Positions 9,457 to 18,620 are shown, counted from the first letter of the stretch. The stretch: 64,000 nucleotides of DNA from Bradyrhizobium commune (GCF_015624505.1 NZ_CP061379.1:868001-932000); one strand, 5' to 3'. Notes: generated from the sequence alone by a model not told the origin. A program made the numbers and translations.

Positions 9457-10109
9457 CACGACGCCCGCTCTTCCAAAAGCTTGGCCATCGCGGCGCGCAA
9501 GCTCTCCATGCCGGTCGAATCGCGCGACGAGGTCGCGAGCACGTTCGGAAACGCAGCGGGATGCTTGGCCAGCGCGGCTTCGGTCTCGGCGATGCGCGAT
9601 TGAAGCTCGGACGCCTTCACCTGGTCGGCCTTGGTCAGCACGATCTGGTAGCTGACGGCCGAGCGGTCGAGCGTTCCCAGAATCTCGAGGTCGACGTCCT
9701 TGAGCCCGTGCCGCGCGTCGATCAGCACGTAGACGCGCGCGAGCGTGGCGCGGCCGAGCAGGAATTTGTGGATCAGCTCGGTCCATGACGCGACCTGCGA
9801 TTTCGGCGCCTTGGCGTAGCCATAGCCGGGCATGTCAACGAGGCGCAGGTCAGTTTTCCCGGGGACCTCGAAGAAGATCAGCTCCTGGGTGCGGCCCGGC
9901 GTATGCGAGGTGCGCGCCAGCGCGTTGCGGCCGGTCAGCGCATTGATCAGGCTCGATTTGCCGACATTGGAACGACCGGCAAAGGCGATCTCCAGCCCCG
10001 CCATCGGCGGTAGCGTCGCAATCGAGGGCGAGGCCCAGATGAACTGCCAGTCCCGGGCGAACAGCTTTCGCCCGGCCTCGATCAGCTTCGCATCTTTATC
10101 GTCGGTCAA
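9456..10109 (-). CDS. engB: Ribosome-biogenesis GTP-binding protein EngB/YihA
   Basis: 217 residues, essential TRAFAC-class GTPase in large-subunit assembly. G1 is GRSNVGKSS (about 45-53), G2 is within the TPGRTQ stretch, G3 is DMPGYGYA and G4 is TKAD. The EngB-specific GYGYAK is present. The gene lies between yidC (upstream, separated by a palindromic repeat) and DUF423 (1-bp overlap), the usual rhizobial order. Confidence 0.97.
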   Translation of the reverse strand: MTDDKDAKLIEAGRKLFARDWQFIWASPSIATLPPMAGLEIAFAGRSNVGKSSLINALTGRNALARTSHTPGRTQELIFFEVPGKTDLRLVDMPGYGYAKAPKSQVASWTELIHKFLLGRATLARVYVLIDARHGLKDVDLEILGTLDRSAVSYQIVLTKADQVKASELQSRIAETEAALAKHPAAFPNVLATSSRDSTGMESLRAAMAKLLEERAS

Positions 10110-10131
10110 GCGAAGCCCCGCTGTTTCTTTA

Positions 10132-10206
10132 CGTCATTGCGAGCGAAGCGAAGCAATCCAGAAATGGATACTGGATTGCTTCGTCGCTTCGCTCCTCGCA
10201 ATGACG
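10132..10206. repeat. Palindromic repeat, CGTCATTGCGAGCGAAGCGA family
   Basis: Near-perfect inverted repeat: CGTCATTGCGAGCGAAGCGA at the left and TCGCTTCGCTCCTCGCAATG at the right, with AGCAATCCAG/CTGGATTGCT as an inner pair and a loop of about 8 bases. It forms a single hairpin of about 33 bp between yidC and engB. It may act as mRNA processing site or attenuator, but its main identity is a dispersed repeat. Confidence 0.9.
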
Positions 10207-10210
10207 ACGG

Positions 10211-12058
10211 CTACGTCGCCTTGCGCGCGAACGTCGCCTTGAGATTGTCGAACAGCTCCACCTTCACGCCGTTGCGGCGCATGATGAAGCTCTGCTGGAG
10301 CACCGAGAGCGTGTTGTTCCAGGCCCAGTAGATCACGAGGCCTGCCGGGAAGCCGGCCAGCATGAAGGTGAAGATCAGCGGCATCCAGTTGAAGATGAGC
10401 TGCTGCGTCGGGTCCGGCGGCGTCGGGTTCAGCTTCATCTGGAACCACATCGTGATGCCCATGATGATCGGCCAGATGCCGAGTGCGAGATAGTGCCCGA
10501 ACAGCGGCAGCGTGGTCGGATCGAACGGGATCAGCCCGAACAGGGTGAACAGATTGGTCGGATCGGGCGCGGAGAGGTCCTTGATCCAGCCGAAGAATGG
10601 CGCGTGCCGCATCTCGATGGTGACGAACAGCACCTTGTAGAGCGAGAAGAACACCGGGATCTGGATCACCACGGGAAGACAGCCGGCGACCGGATTGATC
10701 TTCTCCTTGCGGTAGATCTCCATCATCTCCTGCTGCTGCTTCACCTTGTCGTCGGGATAGCGCTCCTTCAGCGCCGCAAGCTGCGGCTGGACCGACTTCA
10801 TCTTCGCCATCGAGGCGTAGGACTTGTTCGCCAGCGGGAAGAACAAGAGCTTCACGATCACGGTCACGAGCAGGATCGAGATGCCGAAATTGCCGAAGAA
10901 GCGGTAGAAGAAGTCGAGCCCGAGGAACATCGGCTTGGTGATGAAGTAGAAATAGCCCCAGTCGATCAGGAGATCGAACTTGTTGAGGCCCAGCTCCTTG
11001 TTGTAGCCGCCGAGGCCGGCGAACGGGAACACGCCGACGACACCGGCTTCCTTGGCACCCGCGAACAGCCGCGCGTTTGCGGTCGCGCTGCCGCCGATTG
11101 CGACGGTGACGGGATCGAGCAGATAGTCGGTCTGGTAGGTGTGGACGTTGCCGGCGAGGTTCGACGAGAAGCGTGCCTGGAGCTGCGCATCGGTGTCGGG
11201 CAGCAGCGCCGAGGCCCAGTACTTGTCGGTCATGCCGAGCCAGCCATTGGTAACCTTGAAGCTTACCGACTTTGCTTCGTCGATCTTCTTGTAGGCGTAT
11301 TCCTGCAGGCCATCGAGATAGCCGATCAGGCCTTCATGCAGGATGTAATAGCCGGAGACCTGCGGCGTGCCGTGGCGCGAGATCAGCGCGAACGGATAGA
11401 GCGTGACCGGCGCGTTGCCGACATTGCTCACCTCGTCCTTGATGGTGAAGAGATAATGGTCGTCGACCGAAATGGTGCGGCTGAAGCTGAGGCCCTCGCC
11501 ATTGTCCCATTTCAGCTTGACCGGCGCCGACGGCGTCAAGTTGCCGCTGCCGTCCTGCTGCCAGACGGTCTGGGCGTCCGGCAGCTTGGCCGTCGTGCCC
11601 GTCCCGGCCACCCAGCCGAACTCGGCGTAATAGGGCTCGGCCGTGCCCGAAGGCGAATAGAGGATGATCGGCGGCGAGCTCGGATTGACCGTCTCGCGAT
11701 ATTGCACCAGCGCCAGATCGTCGATGCGGCCGCCTTTCAGCGCGATGCTGCCGGCGAGACGCGGCGTGTCGATCTTCACGCGCGGAGCGGCGGCGATCGC
11801 GGCGTCGCGGCTGACGACCGGCTGGGCCGGCTGGTTCGCACCCGGCACGGCGGAGGGCGCCGGCGTGGTGCCTGATTGCGATGTGGCGCCCGGGGTCGCG
11901 GAGGGCGTCGGCTGCGGGGCGTTCTTCTGGAGCTCGGCCTGCGCCTGCTGCTGGGCGCGCTGCTTCTCCATCGCCGGCACGTTGTAGAAGTACTGCCAGG
12001 CGATCAGCACCAGGCCGGACAGAATGACGGCGAGGATGGTATTGCGATTGTCGGTCAT
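10211..12058 (-). CDS. yidC: Membrane protein insertase YidC (Oxa1 family)
   Basis: 615 residues. Inserts and folds inner-membrane proteins, alone or with SecYEG. ATG 12058 gives MTDNRNTILAVILSGLVLIA, TM1 of the Gram-negative type. An upstream in-frame extension overlaps rnpA and is not needed. A low-complexity Gln/Ala/Pro linker follows (to about 95), then the periplasmic beta-sandwich domain (about 100-370), then the conserved Oxa1 core with five helices from about 375 (FYRFFGNFGISILLVTVIVK) including the hydrophilic-groove arginine region and GCLPVVIQIPVFFSLYKVL. It is 16 bp from rnpA, so no yidD gene lies between them. Confidence 0.97.
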   Translation of the reverse strand: MTDNRNTILAVILSGLVLIAWQYFYNVPAMEKQRAQQQAQAELQKNAPQPTPSATPGATSQSGTTPAPSAVPGANQPAQPVVSRDAAIAAAPRVKIDTPRLAGSIALKGGRIDDLALVQYRETVNPSSPPIILYSPSGTAEPYYAEFGWVAGTGTTAKLPDAQTVWQQDGSGNLTPSAPVKLKWDNGEGLSFSRTISVDDHYLFTIKDEVSNVGNAPVTLYPFALISRHGTPQVSGYYILHEGLIGYLDGLQEYAYKKIDEAKSVSFKVTNGWLGMTDKYWASALLPDTDAQLQARFSSNLAGNVHTYQTDYLLDPVTVAIGGSATANARLFAGAKEAGVVGVFPFAGLGGYNKELGLNKFDLLIDWGYFYFITKPMFLGLDFFYRFFGNFGISILLVTVIVKLLFFPLANKSYASMAKMKSVQPQLAALKERYPDDKVKQQQEMMEIYRKEKINPVAGCLPVVIQIPVFFSLYKVLFVTIEMRHAPFFGWIKDLSAPDPTNLFTLFGLIPFDPTTLPLFGHYLALGIWPIIMGITMWFQMKLNPTPPDPTQQLIFNWMPLIFTFMLAGFPAGLVIYWAWNNTLSVLQQSFIMRRNGVKVELFDNLKATFARKAT

Positions 12059-12074
12059 CACTTGTGTCTCGTCA

Positions 12075-12455
12075 TCAATCTGGTTTGCGGCTGGTCGCAG
12101 GTGTTGGCTTTTGGCCGCGCCCTTTCGGCGCCTGCCGCGCGGGCTTTGCGAAAGCTGCACGGAGATCGTCGATCATGGTCGCGAAGTCGCGCGTGAGCGC
12201 GTCCCTGCGGCCGACCAGCACATAATCATGATGGGGCTGCATCGACACCGGATCGAGCCGCTTCACCAGTTCGCGAAGCCGGCGCCGGATACGATTGCGC
12301 TCGGGGGCGTTGCCGTTCTTTTTGGTAACGGTGAAGCCGATCCGGATCGGGCCGCTGTCGTCGCGACGGCGGCTTTGCAGGACGAACGCGGGACTATTCA
12401 CCCGCGCGCCATTGGCAACGGCGAGGAAATCCGCCCGCTGCCTCAGCCGATCCAT
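12075..12455 (-). CDS. rnpA: Ribonuclease P protein component
   Basis: 126 residues, small basic cofactor of RNase P for 5' maturation of tRNAs. The RNR signature is clear (ERNRIRRRLRELVK), as is FTVTKKNGNAPERN before it. The N-terminus MDRLRQRADFLAVANGARV is typical. The lysine/arginine/proline-rich C-terminal tail after about residue 105 is longer than in E. coli. It is 31 bp downstream of rpmH. Confidence 0.96.
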   Translation of the reverse strand: MDRLRQRADFLAVANGARVNSPAFVLQSRRRDDSGPIRIGFTVTKKNGNAPERNRIRRRLRELVKRLDPVSMQPHHDYVLVGRRDALTRDFATMIDDLRAAFAKPARQAPKGRGQKPTPATSRKPD

Positions 12456-12486
12456 GATGAGATCCCAATAAAGGGGCCAGTCCGGC

Positions 12487-12621
12487 TCAGGCGCTCAGAC
12501 GCTTGCGGCCGCGGGCACGGCGGGCGGCCAGAACCTTGCGGCCGCCGGCAGTTGCGAGACGGGCACGGAAGCCGTGACGGCGCTTGCGCACCAGTTTGCT
12601 GGGTTGATAAGTCCGCTTCAC
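12487..12621 (-). CDS. rpmH: Large ribosomal subunit protein bL34
   Basis: 44 residues beginning at a GTG codon (12619-12621), which gives [19 protein letters not shown], the invariant bL34 start. Reading the frame further upstream only adds leader sequence. A GTG start for rpmH is common in alphaproteobacteria. Almost a quarter of residues are arginine, ending GRKRLSA. It heads the rpmH-rnpA-yidC-engB run. Confidence 0.97.
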   Translation of the reverse strand: MKRTYQPSKLVRKRRHGFRARLATAGGRKVLAARRARGRKRLSA

Positions 12622-12763
12622 GGGTTTTTCTCCGCTGACCGGGCAATTTGCCTGTAGAATTAAGGGTAAAGTCCGGAAGATGCGGCCCAAAAAGGACCAT
12701 TTCCGGCCCCATCAAGAGCCGCTCCCGGTGTCGCACCGGGTTCATCGCGGACAATTCGCGCGG

Positions 12764-12792
12764 CTTATAAGGGAGCGTCTTGTTTTCGTCAA
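12764..12792 (-). promoter_or_regulatory. Sigma-70-type promoter of rpmH
   Basis: On the minus strand TTGACG (12792-12787) is followed after exactly 17 bp by TATAAG (12769-12764), a strong housekeeping promoter. It is about 140 bp upstream of the rpmH GTG, so the mRNA has a long leader that includes a CCCGGTGTCGCACCGGG hairpin (about 12724-12740), possibly used for autoregulation. The rest of the 352-bp gap 12622-12973 between rpmH and the histidine kinase shows no gene, only the kinase leader. Confidence 0.75.
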
Positions 12793-12973
12793 CGCCGCAG
12801 GACCGCACAGTTGCGGTGAATATCACTGTTTCGGCGGGGTTTTTAACCCTTGAGGTGGCGACTCGCCGGATCAACGCTTACATCCCACCTTGGCAGATTA
12901 GCGATCCGTAATTTGACCGTCCCCCGGGGCGGGTCGCATCCTCCACCAGCCAAGGCCAGCAGGGGCGAATCTC

Positions 12974-14485
12974 GTGGCGACAGACCTCCAGCCGACCCAA
13001 GGTTTGGATCAGAGTTTGGATCAAGACCTGGACCAGCCGGTGACGCGGTCCCGCGGACCGGGTGGGCTCGGCCTGTCCGGCAAGCTGTTGCTGCTGACCG
13101 TTCCCCTGGTGATGATCGCGGCCATCCTGCTTTACGTGCCGGCGATCGCGAACTTCTGGGTCAACCGGCTGAACGACCGTGTCGCGGCGGCCAACACTGC
13201 GGCGCTGGTGCTCGACGCGGCGCCGCTCGGCATGGTTCCCGATTCGCTGTCGCGGCAGATCCTCAAAAGCATCAATGCCCGCGCGGTCGCGATCAAGATG
13301 GGCCAGCAGCGCCGGCTGCTCGCCAGCGACAATCTGCCGTCCGCAATCGAGCATGACGTCGATTTGCGCGACATGACCGTGTGGGAGGCGATCACGGGCT
13401 CGTTCCAGATGATGCTGGAGACCGGCAACCAGCCGATCCGCATCGTCGGCCCCGGCGTCGGCAACGCCCAGTTCGTCGAGATCGTCACCGACGAATTGCC
13501 GCTGCGGCAGGCGATGTACCGCTTCTCCCGCAACGTCGTGGTGGTGGCGCTGATCATCGGCGTCCTGACCGCGGGCCTCGTCTATCTCGCGCTGCATTAC
13601 CTGTTCGTGCGGCCGATGCGGCGGCTGACCGCGAGCCTGGTCGGCTTCCACGAAAACCCCGAAAGTTCGGCGCGCATCATCGTGCCGAGCCAGCGCAGCG
13701 ACGAGATCGGGGTCGCCGAGCGCGAGCTGTCCGACATGCAGCGCGACCTGATGTCGATGCTGAATCAGAAGAGCCGGCTCGCCGCGCTCGGCCTTGCCGT
13801 CTCCAAGATCAACCACGACCTGCGCAACCTGCTGGCCTCGGCGCAATTGCTGTCGGACCAGCTCGCCAGCGTGCCGGATCCGCGGGTGCAGCGTTTTGCG
13901 CCAAAGCTCGTGCGCTCGCTCGAGCGCGCCATCGCCTTCTGCCAGTCGACGTTGTCTTACGGCCGCGCCCAGGAGGCCGCGCCCGACCGGCGCATGCTGC
14001 TGATCGAGCCCGTCGTGCTCGAGGTGCGCGAGACCGCAGGCCTTGCCAGCGACGCTTCGATCATGTGGGTCGCCGCGATCGAGCGCGGGCTCGCGGTCGA
14101 TGCCGATCCCGACCATCTGTTCCGCGTGCTGCTCAACCTCGTCCGCAACGCCGCGCAGGCGCTCGAGAGTCATTCCTCCGGTGACGGCGGCCCGCAGCAG
14201 ATCAGGATCACGGGAAAACGCGAAGGCGCGGTTGCCGTGCTGGAGGTCTCCGACACCGGCCCGGGCATCCCGCAACGAACCCGCGAGCACCTGTTCGAGG
14301 CGTTCCAGACCTCCGGCCGCCCCGGCGGCAGCGGTCTTGGGCTGGCGATCGCCGCCGAGCTGATCCGCGCCCATGGCGGCGACATCCACCTGGTCGAAGG
14401 CACCATCGGCGCCACCTTCCGGATCGTCATCCCCGACCGCCCCGTGGAGCTGCTGTCCATCCGGAACGAGCGGGCCAGGGCGTAG
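12974..14485 (+). CDS. Orphan membrane sensor histidine kinase
   Basis: 503 residues from GTG 12974. A short Gln/Asp-rich N-terminus is followed by TM1 at about 35-60, a periplasmic sensor of about 125 residues, TM2 at about 188-212, a HAMP linker (VRPMRRLTASLVGFHENP), then a dimerisation helix with phosphoacceptor His281 in SKINHDLRNLLASAQ. The HATPase_c domain shows DTGPGIP (N/G1 box) and GGSGLGLAIAAELIRAHGG (G2). The H-box HDLRN is typical of HisKA-like kinases. No response regulator is adjacent, so the partner and signal are unknown. The coding start could be shifted by a few codons. Confidence 0.88.
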   Translation: MATDLQPTQGLDQSLDQDLDQPVTRSRGPGGLGLSGKLLLLTVPLVMIAAILLYVPAIANFWVNRLNDRVAAANTAALVLDAAPLGMVPDSLSRQILKSINARAVAIKMGQQRRLLASDNLPSAIEHDVDLRDMTVWEAITGSFQMMLETGNQPIRIVGPGVGNAQFVEIVTDELPLRQAMYRFSRNVVVVALIIGVLTAGLVYLALHYLFVRPMRRLTASLVGFHENPESSARIIVPSQRSDEIGVAERELSDMQRDLMSMLNQKSRLAALGLAVSKINHDLRNLLASAQLLSDQLASVPDPRVQRFAPKLVRSLERAIAFCQSTLSYGRAQEAAPDRRMLLIEPVVLEVRETAGLASDASIMWVAAIERGLAVDADPDHLFRVLLNLVRNAAQALESHSSGDGGPQQIRITGKREGAVAVLEVSDTGPGIPQRTREHLFEAFQTSGRPGGSGLGLAIAAELIRAHGGDIHLVEGTIGATFRIVIPDRPVELLSIRNERARA

Positions 14486-14594
14486 GGTTAGGCCAGCGGC
14501 CGACCGGAAAACTGTCATTTCCCTGCAAAATCTACCCAATCCGGACCTTGCCAATCCGGCCAAGAGCGGTTAGTCAGAGCGCTCTTTCGCACCC

Positions 14595-14635
14595 CTCCCG
14601 GTTCCCCGGGAGATGCTTGCGGGCCATGCCCGCAA
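14595..14635 (+). terminator. Two hairpins between the histidine kinase and tRNA-Arg
   Basis: CTCCCGG-TTCC-CCGGGAG (14595-14612) and TTGCGGGC-CAT-GCCCGCAA (14617-14635) are tandem stem-loops. Neither is followed by a T-run, so they are weak candidates for termination of the kinase transcript or for structure ahead of the tRNA. The remainder of the 167-bp gap shows nothing else recognisable. Confidence 0.4.
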
Positions 14636-14652
14636 CCGCGGTTTCGCGAAAA

Positions 14653-14729
14653 CGCGCCCGTAGCTCAGCTGGATAGAGCATCAGACTACGAATCTGAGGG
14701 TCGGACGTTCGAATCGTTCCGGGCGCGCC
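14653..14729 (+). tRNA. tRNA-Arg (anticodon ACG)
   Basis: A 77-nt cloverleaf with 7-bp acceptor stem GCGCCCG/CGGGCGC, D-arm GCTCAGCTGGATAGAGC, anticodon loop CTACGAA (anticodon ACG, decoding CGN with A34 edited to inosine), T-arm with loop TTCGAAT, and an encoded CCA at 14727-14729. The identity is clear from the loop. Confidence 0.97.
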
Positions 14730-14871
14730 ATTCGCATAAGCCATTTGAAGATCGATAAGTAGCGCCGCGACAAGCGCTCAGGACGCGTTGCGCCCGCCGG
14801 CGTGGCCCCGGATAGGCATCCTCTGTGATCCATTGTACAATTACGATGGTGTCTACGTTGGATGGCGGGCC

Positions 14872-16665
14872 ATGGTGCAAGAGAAGCCAATCCGGTTCGT
14901 GCGTAGGTTGTCTGCGATATTGGCCGCTGACGTGGTCAAGTATTCGCGGCTCATGAACCATGACGAAGAGACGACGCATGCCAAGCTGACGGCGCTCCTG
15001 ACGGACGCTGTCCACCCCGCAATCGCCGAACACGGCGGCCGCATTGTAAAAAACACCGGGGATGGGTTCTTGGCGGAGTTTCCCAGCGCAGTCGAAGCTG
15101 TCCGCGCTGCTTTACAGTTCCAGACCCGCATTCACGAACTTACAATCGATGGCGCGGAAGATCGGCGCATCGCCTTCCGTGTTGGCATCAATGTCGGCGA
15201 CGTGATTGTTGAGCCGCATGATATCTTTGGCGATGGCGTCAACATCGCGGCACGGCTCGAGAGCATCGCAGAACCCGGGGGTATCTGTATCTCGTCTTCC
15301 GCCTACGATCCCGTCCGAGGCAAGATCGAGGCTCAGTTCGTCGATCTGGGCGAGCAGGACCTCAAGAACATCGTCCAGCCGGTCCGGACGTACGCAGTGG
15401 TCCGCGATCAACCTGGTGCAGCGACGCAGGCCGAGAGCTCCAGGCCCAACCTGCCACCGCCGCCTCGCCTCTCCATTGTCGTGCTGCCTTTCGCCAACCT
15501 CAGCGGCGATCCCGAGCAAGATTGCTTCGTCGATGGTGTGACCGAGAGCCTGACGACGGACTTGTCGCGCATCGTTGGATTGTTTGTGATCGCCCGCAAT
15601 ACGGCGTTCACTTTCAAAGGCAGGGCCGTGGACAGGAAGCAGGTCGGCCACGACCTCAAAGTCCGCTATATACTGGAAGGTTCCGTCCAGCGTGGCGGCA
15701 ATCGATTTCGCGTCAACGTTCAGCTCGTGGACGCAGAAACCGGCGCATACCTATGGGCCGAACGTTTTGACAAGCTCATCGCCGAACTGTTCGATATGCA
15801 AGACGAAATCGTATCGCGGCTTGCCAACACACTGGGTGCGCAGCTCATCGAGGTTGAGGCCCGACGAGCGGAGCGTTCGCCGCGCCCCAATTCAATGGAT
15901 TTGTATTTTCAAGGCAGAGCGCTGTGGAATAAGGGGTGGTGGACGCCCGAATTCCTCGCACAAGCCCACGTTTTTTTTCGACGGGCGTTAGAGCTTGATC
16001 CCGTAAATATCGAGGCGATGGTCGGTATCCTGTGCGTCGAAGGAGTACGAGGAACATCCTACGTGACCGACGACTGGGCCACGCACGTTTCGTTGGGCGA
16101 GGCGGCAGCGGCGAAGGTGCTGTCCCTCGCTCCGAACCATGCCTTTGCCCGCTTCGGCTTGGGCGTCTTGCTCGCGGCAACGGGCCGCGCGGCTCAAGGC
16201 ATAGCCGAGCTCGAACGAGCGATATCCTTGGATCGTAATTTGGCTTGGGCGCACGCGCATATCGGCAAGGCCAAGTTTTGGTTGGGTCGCGCAGCAGAGA
16301 CTGAGGCTCACGTCAACGAAGCGTTTCGCCTCTCTCCTCGCGATATTTATGCCTTCGACTGGCTGATGCACATCGGCTTCGCCAAGTTGCAGCTCACGGC
16401 GGACGCTGAAGCAGTCAGCTGGTTCCACCGCAGCATCGAGGCTAACCGAAGCTATCCAATAGCGCATTTCGGGCTAGCCGCTGCATACGCGCTGCACGGC
16501 TCGCTGAATGAGGCGAGGGCCGCTGCCAAGGCTGGGCTTGCGCTCGATCCAAGCTTCACCATTCGTCGCTTCAGGAGCACCCCGGTAAACGACAATCCAG
16601 CGTGGCTCGCGGGCGCCAAGCGCATCGTAAAAGGGTTACACACGGCCGAGGTACCAGAGGGGTGA
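14872..16665 (+). CDS. Class III adenylate/guanylate cyclase with TolB-like and TPR domains
   Basis: 597 residues. The N-terminal cyclase domain (about 10-185) has metal-binding Asp20 in ILAADVVKYSRLM and Asp64 in NTGDGFLAEF, and the transition-state Asn/Arg pair in FGDGVNIAARLE (about 120-130). It is followed by a TolB N-terminal-like segment (about 205-340: VVLPFANLSGDPEQD, FVIARNTAF, GRAVDRKQVG, YILEGSVQR) and TPR-like helices to the end. No membrane segment is seen, so it is probably cytosolic and makes cAMP or cGMP. ATG 14872 is chosen because it starts just before the conserved RRLSAIL. Base use is less G/C-biased than in its neighbours, and the gene starts 142 bp after a tRNA gene, both compatible with lateral acquisition. 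Its C-terminal half is homologous to that of the next gene. Confidence 0.88.
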   Translation: MVQEKPIRFVRRLSAILAADVVKYSRLMNHDEETTHAKLTALLTDAVHPAIAEHGGRIVKNTGDGFLAEFPSAVEAVRAALQFQTRIHELTIDGAEDRRIAFRVGINVGDVIVEPHDIFGDGVNIAARLESIAEPGGICISSSAYDPVRGKIEAQFVDLGEQDLKNIVQPVRTYAVVRDQPGAATQAESSRPNLPPPPRLSIVVLPFANLSGDPEQDCFVDGVTESLTTDLSRIVGLFVIARNTAFTFKGRAVDRKQVGHDLKVRYILEGSVQRGGNRFRVNVQLVDAETGAYLWAERFDKLIAELFDMQDEIVSRLANTLGAQLIEVEARRAERSPRPNSMDLYFQGRALWNKGWWTPEFLAQAHVFFRRALELDPVNIEAMVGILCVEGVRGTSYVTDDWATHVSLGEAAAAKVLSLAPNHAFARFGLGVLLAATGRAAQGIAELERAISLDRNLAWAHAHIGKAKFWLGRAAETEAHVNEAFRLSPRDIYAFDWLMHIGFAKLQLTADAEAVSWFHRSIEANRSYPIAHFGLAAAYALHGSLNEARAAAKAGLALDPSFTIRRFRSTPVNDNPAWLAGAKRIVKGLHTAEVPEG

Positions 16666-16809
16666 TGTCGGAGATGGGGCACACTCGGATTGGAAGTTTC
16701 GACCTGTGCAAGCATGCGTCCCCGAGAGCTGGCACGCTCACGCTATGCCGGCGCCGGGATGGCGCGCGCGCAAAACTCTGACGCTGGAATGCCCGATGGC
16801 GTTCCCCGC

Positions 16810-18381
16810 TCACTCCGGCAGTCCCGCCCTTCGCAGCCCTTCGCCGTACCGCCACGCATCGTCGGGCCGCCGGTAGGGGCCGTAGATGGCCTCCAGGTTC
16901 GACACGCGCTCGCCCGGATTGATCTGGAGCAGCCGGGCCACCGACTTTTGCGCCGGCTCCAGTTGCCCGGCGAACGCATCCGCCGCGGCGCCGATGCGCA
17001 AGGCCGGAAGCAGTTTCGGCGTGCCGCGCAAGGCTGTTGTTGCCCAGGATGAGGCCTCGCCATAACGGCCTGCGAAGAAATGCGCATGCGCCATCGCCGC
17101 CTGCATCAGCGGCATCAGCGGATCGACCGGGCTCAGCCGCATCGCATAGGCGAGATGCGCAACTGCTGCCTCCGGCTCGCCCATCCAGCTCTTGATGAAG
17201 CCGGCGAAATAGGACGCCCACATCATGTTGGGATTGACGGCAAGTGCCTGGTCGATGCACGCCGCACCGGTGTCGAGATCGCGCACGACATAGGCGAGCG
17301 CGCCGGCGCTCGTCGCCAGCGCCAGCGCGTCGTCACCGCCGAGGCGTATGGCGTTGCGGGCGAGCCGGTCGGTCTCGGCGATGTCGCGCGCGAGATCGTC
17401 GGTCGGCCAGCGGTTGGTCCGGTCCTTGACGTAGCAATAGGCGGCCATGCCGTAGGCGGAAGCGAAGTCCGGATCGAGCTCGATCGCTCGGCGGAACATC
17501 TGCAAGGCCTCGATATTGGCCTCGCGGATGGTGAAGCGATAGATCGCAGCGGTGCCGCGCAGATAATATTCGTAGGCGCCGAGGCTCTCCGTCGGCTTGC
17601 GCTTGGCGCGCTCGATCGCGGAATGCTCGAGCTTCGGCACCAGCGATCCCACCACCTGCCGCGCGATCTGGTCCTGGAGGTCGAAGACATCAGCGAGCGC
17701 GCCGTCGAACCGGTCGGCCCACAGATGTGCGCCGGTCGCGGCATCGATCAGCTGCGCCGTGATGCGGACGCGGTCGGTCGAGCGGCGCACGCTGCCTTCG
17801 AGCACGAAGCTGACACCGAGCTCGCGGCCGACCTGCTTGATGTCGACGGCGCGGCCCTTGTAGGTGAAGCTGGAATTGCGCGCGATCACGAACAGCGAGC
17901 GGAAGCGCGACAGCGTCGTGATGATCTCCTCGACGACGCCGTCGGCGAAATAGTCCTGGCTCGGGTCGTCGCTCATGTTCTGGAACGGCAGCACCGCGAC
18001 GGCGGGCTGGGCCGGAAGCGGTGGCGGTTCGTTCGGTGCAGGCGGCGCGGCGGTGGAGGTCCGGTTGTCCGGCGTCACCGGACCTGTGAACCGGTAGCCG
18101 TATTTCGGCATGGTCTCGATCCAGCGCTCGCCGCCGGGCTCATCGCCGAACACCCGGCGCAGCGCCGCGATCTGAACCGGAAGATTGCTCTCCTCGACGA
18201 TCAGGCCGGCCCACGCGGATTTGATCAGCACATCCTTGGAGACCGGGCTTCCCGGCCGCTCCAGCAGCACGCGCAGCACGGCAACCGCGCGCTGGCCGAT
18301 CGCGACCGGCGCCTCGCCGCGAAACAGCAGCGCGGCATCGGCATCGAGACGGAACGGACCAATGATGTAACGCGTGGCCAT
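16810..18381 (-). CDS. Winged-helix transcriptional regulator with TolB-like and TPR domains
   Basis: 523 residues. The first 100 form an OmpR/CadC-type winged helix (FRLDADAALLFRGEAPVAIG, then RAVAVLRVLLERPGSPVSKD and RVFGDEPGGERWIETMPKYGYRF). After a Pro/Ala linker comes the TolB-like module (VAVLPFQNMSDDPSQDYFAD, FVIARNSSFTYKGRAVDIKQ, FVLEGSVRR) and then TPR repeats over about 260-523. There is no transmembrane helix, unlike CadC. It probably senses a ligand or partner through the C-terminal module. Convergent with the cyclase gene and separated by 144 bp with no other gene. Confidence 0.85.
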   Translation of the reverse strand: MATRYIIGPFRLDADAALLFRGEAPVAIGQRAVAVLRVLLERPGSPVSKDVLIKSAWAGLIVEESNLPVQIAALRRVFGDEPGGERWIETMPKYGYRFTGPVTPDNRTSTAAPPAPNEPPPLPAQPAVAVLPFQNMSDDPSQDYFADGVVEEIITTLSRFRSLFVIARNSSFTYKGRAVDIKQVGRELGVSFVLEGSVRRSTDRVRITAQLIDAATGAHLWADRFDGALADVFDLQDQIARQVVGSLVPKLEHSAIERAKRKPTESLGAYEYYLRGTAAIYRFTIREANIEALQMFRRAIELDPDFASAYGMAAYCYVKDRTNRWPTDDLARDIAETDRLARNAIRLGGDDALALATSAGALAYVVRDLDTGAACIDQALAVNPNMMWASYFAGFIKSWMGEPEAAVAHLAYAMRLSPVDPLMPLMQAAMAHAHFFAGRYGEASSWATTALRGTPKLLPALRIGAAADAFAGQLEPAQKSVARLLQINPGERVSNLEAIYGPYRRPDDAWRYGEGLRRAGLPE

Positions 18382-18539
18382 GGCGGGATGCTTAAGAACT
18401 TTTTCAGAACGATACCATGACTTTCGGCTGAGCCTGGCGCCGATATCAACCGCCCCGATCGCAGGGCATCCATCCCCCCACGAATTTCAGTCGCGAGATC
18501 AAGCAGGTGCGACCTCATCCCGCGTGGTCGCAACGCCAA

Positions 18540-18570
18540 CCACCGATGCCGCACGTCGCGGCATCGGTGG
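18540..18570. terminator. Perfect 13-bp-stem hairpin downstream of the MFS gene
   Basis: CCACCGATGCCGC at 18540-18552 and GCGGCATCGGTGG at 18558-18570 pair perfectly around ACGTC. A further ATCGGTGGTGACC copy follows at about 18582. It lies between the MFS stop and the TolB/TPR regulator and probably ends or attenuates the MFS transcript, although no T-run follows on the minus strand. The rest of the 18382-18620 gap has no gene. Confidence 0.5.
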
Positions 18571-18620
18571 CGACAATGGCGTATCGGTGGTGACCACCAC
18601 CCCGTCGGCGCGTCGTCCCC

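Noticed and set aside
14512..14529. CTGTCAT followed 11 bp later by CTGCAAA, Pho-box-like
   Set aside because: The second unit matches only 4 of 7 and no phosphate-related gene follows. Treated as chance.
12878..14563. 561-residue minus-strand open frame
   Set aside because: Antisense to the histidine kinase, whose H-box and ATPase motifs are intact. The composition (R, D, H, Q) is typical of GC-rich shadow frames.
15970..15979. Run of eight T residues in the cyclase gene
   Set aside because: It lies inside an intact reading frame with no preceding stem, so it is not a terminator. It could be a slippage site, but nothing else supports that.
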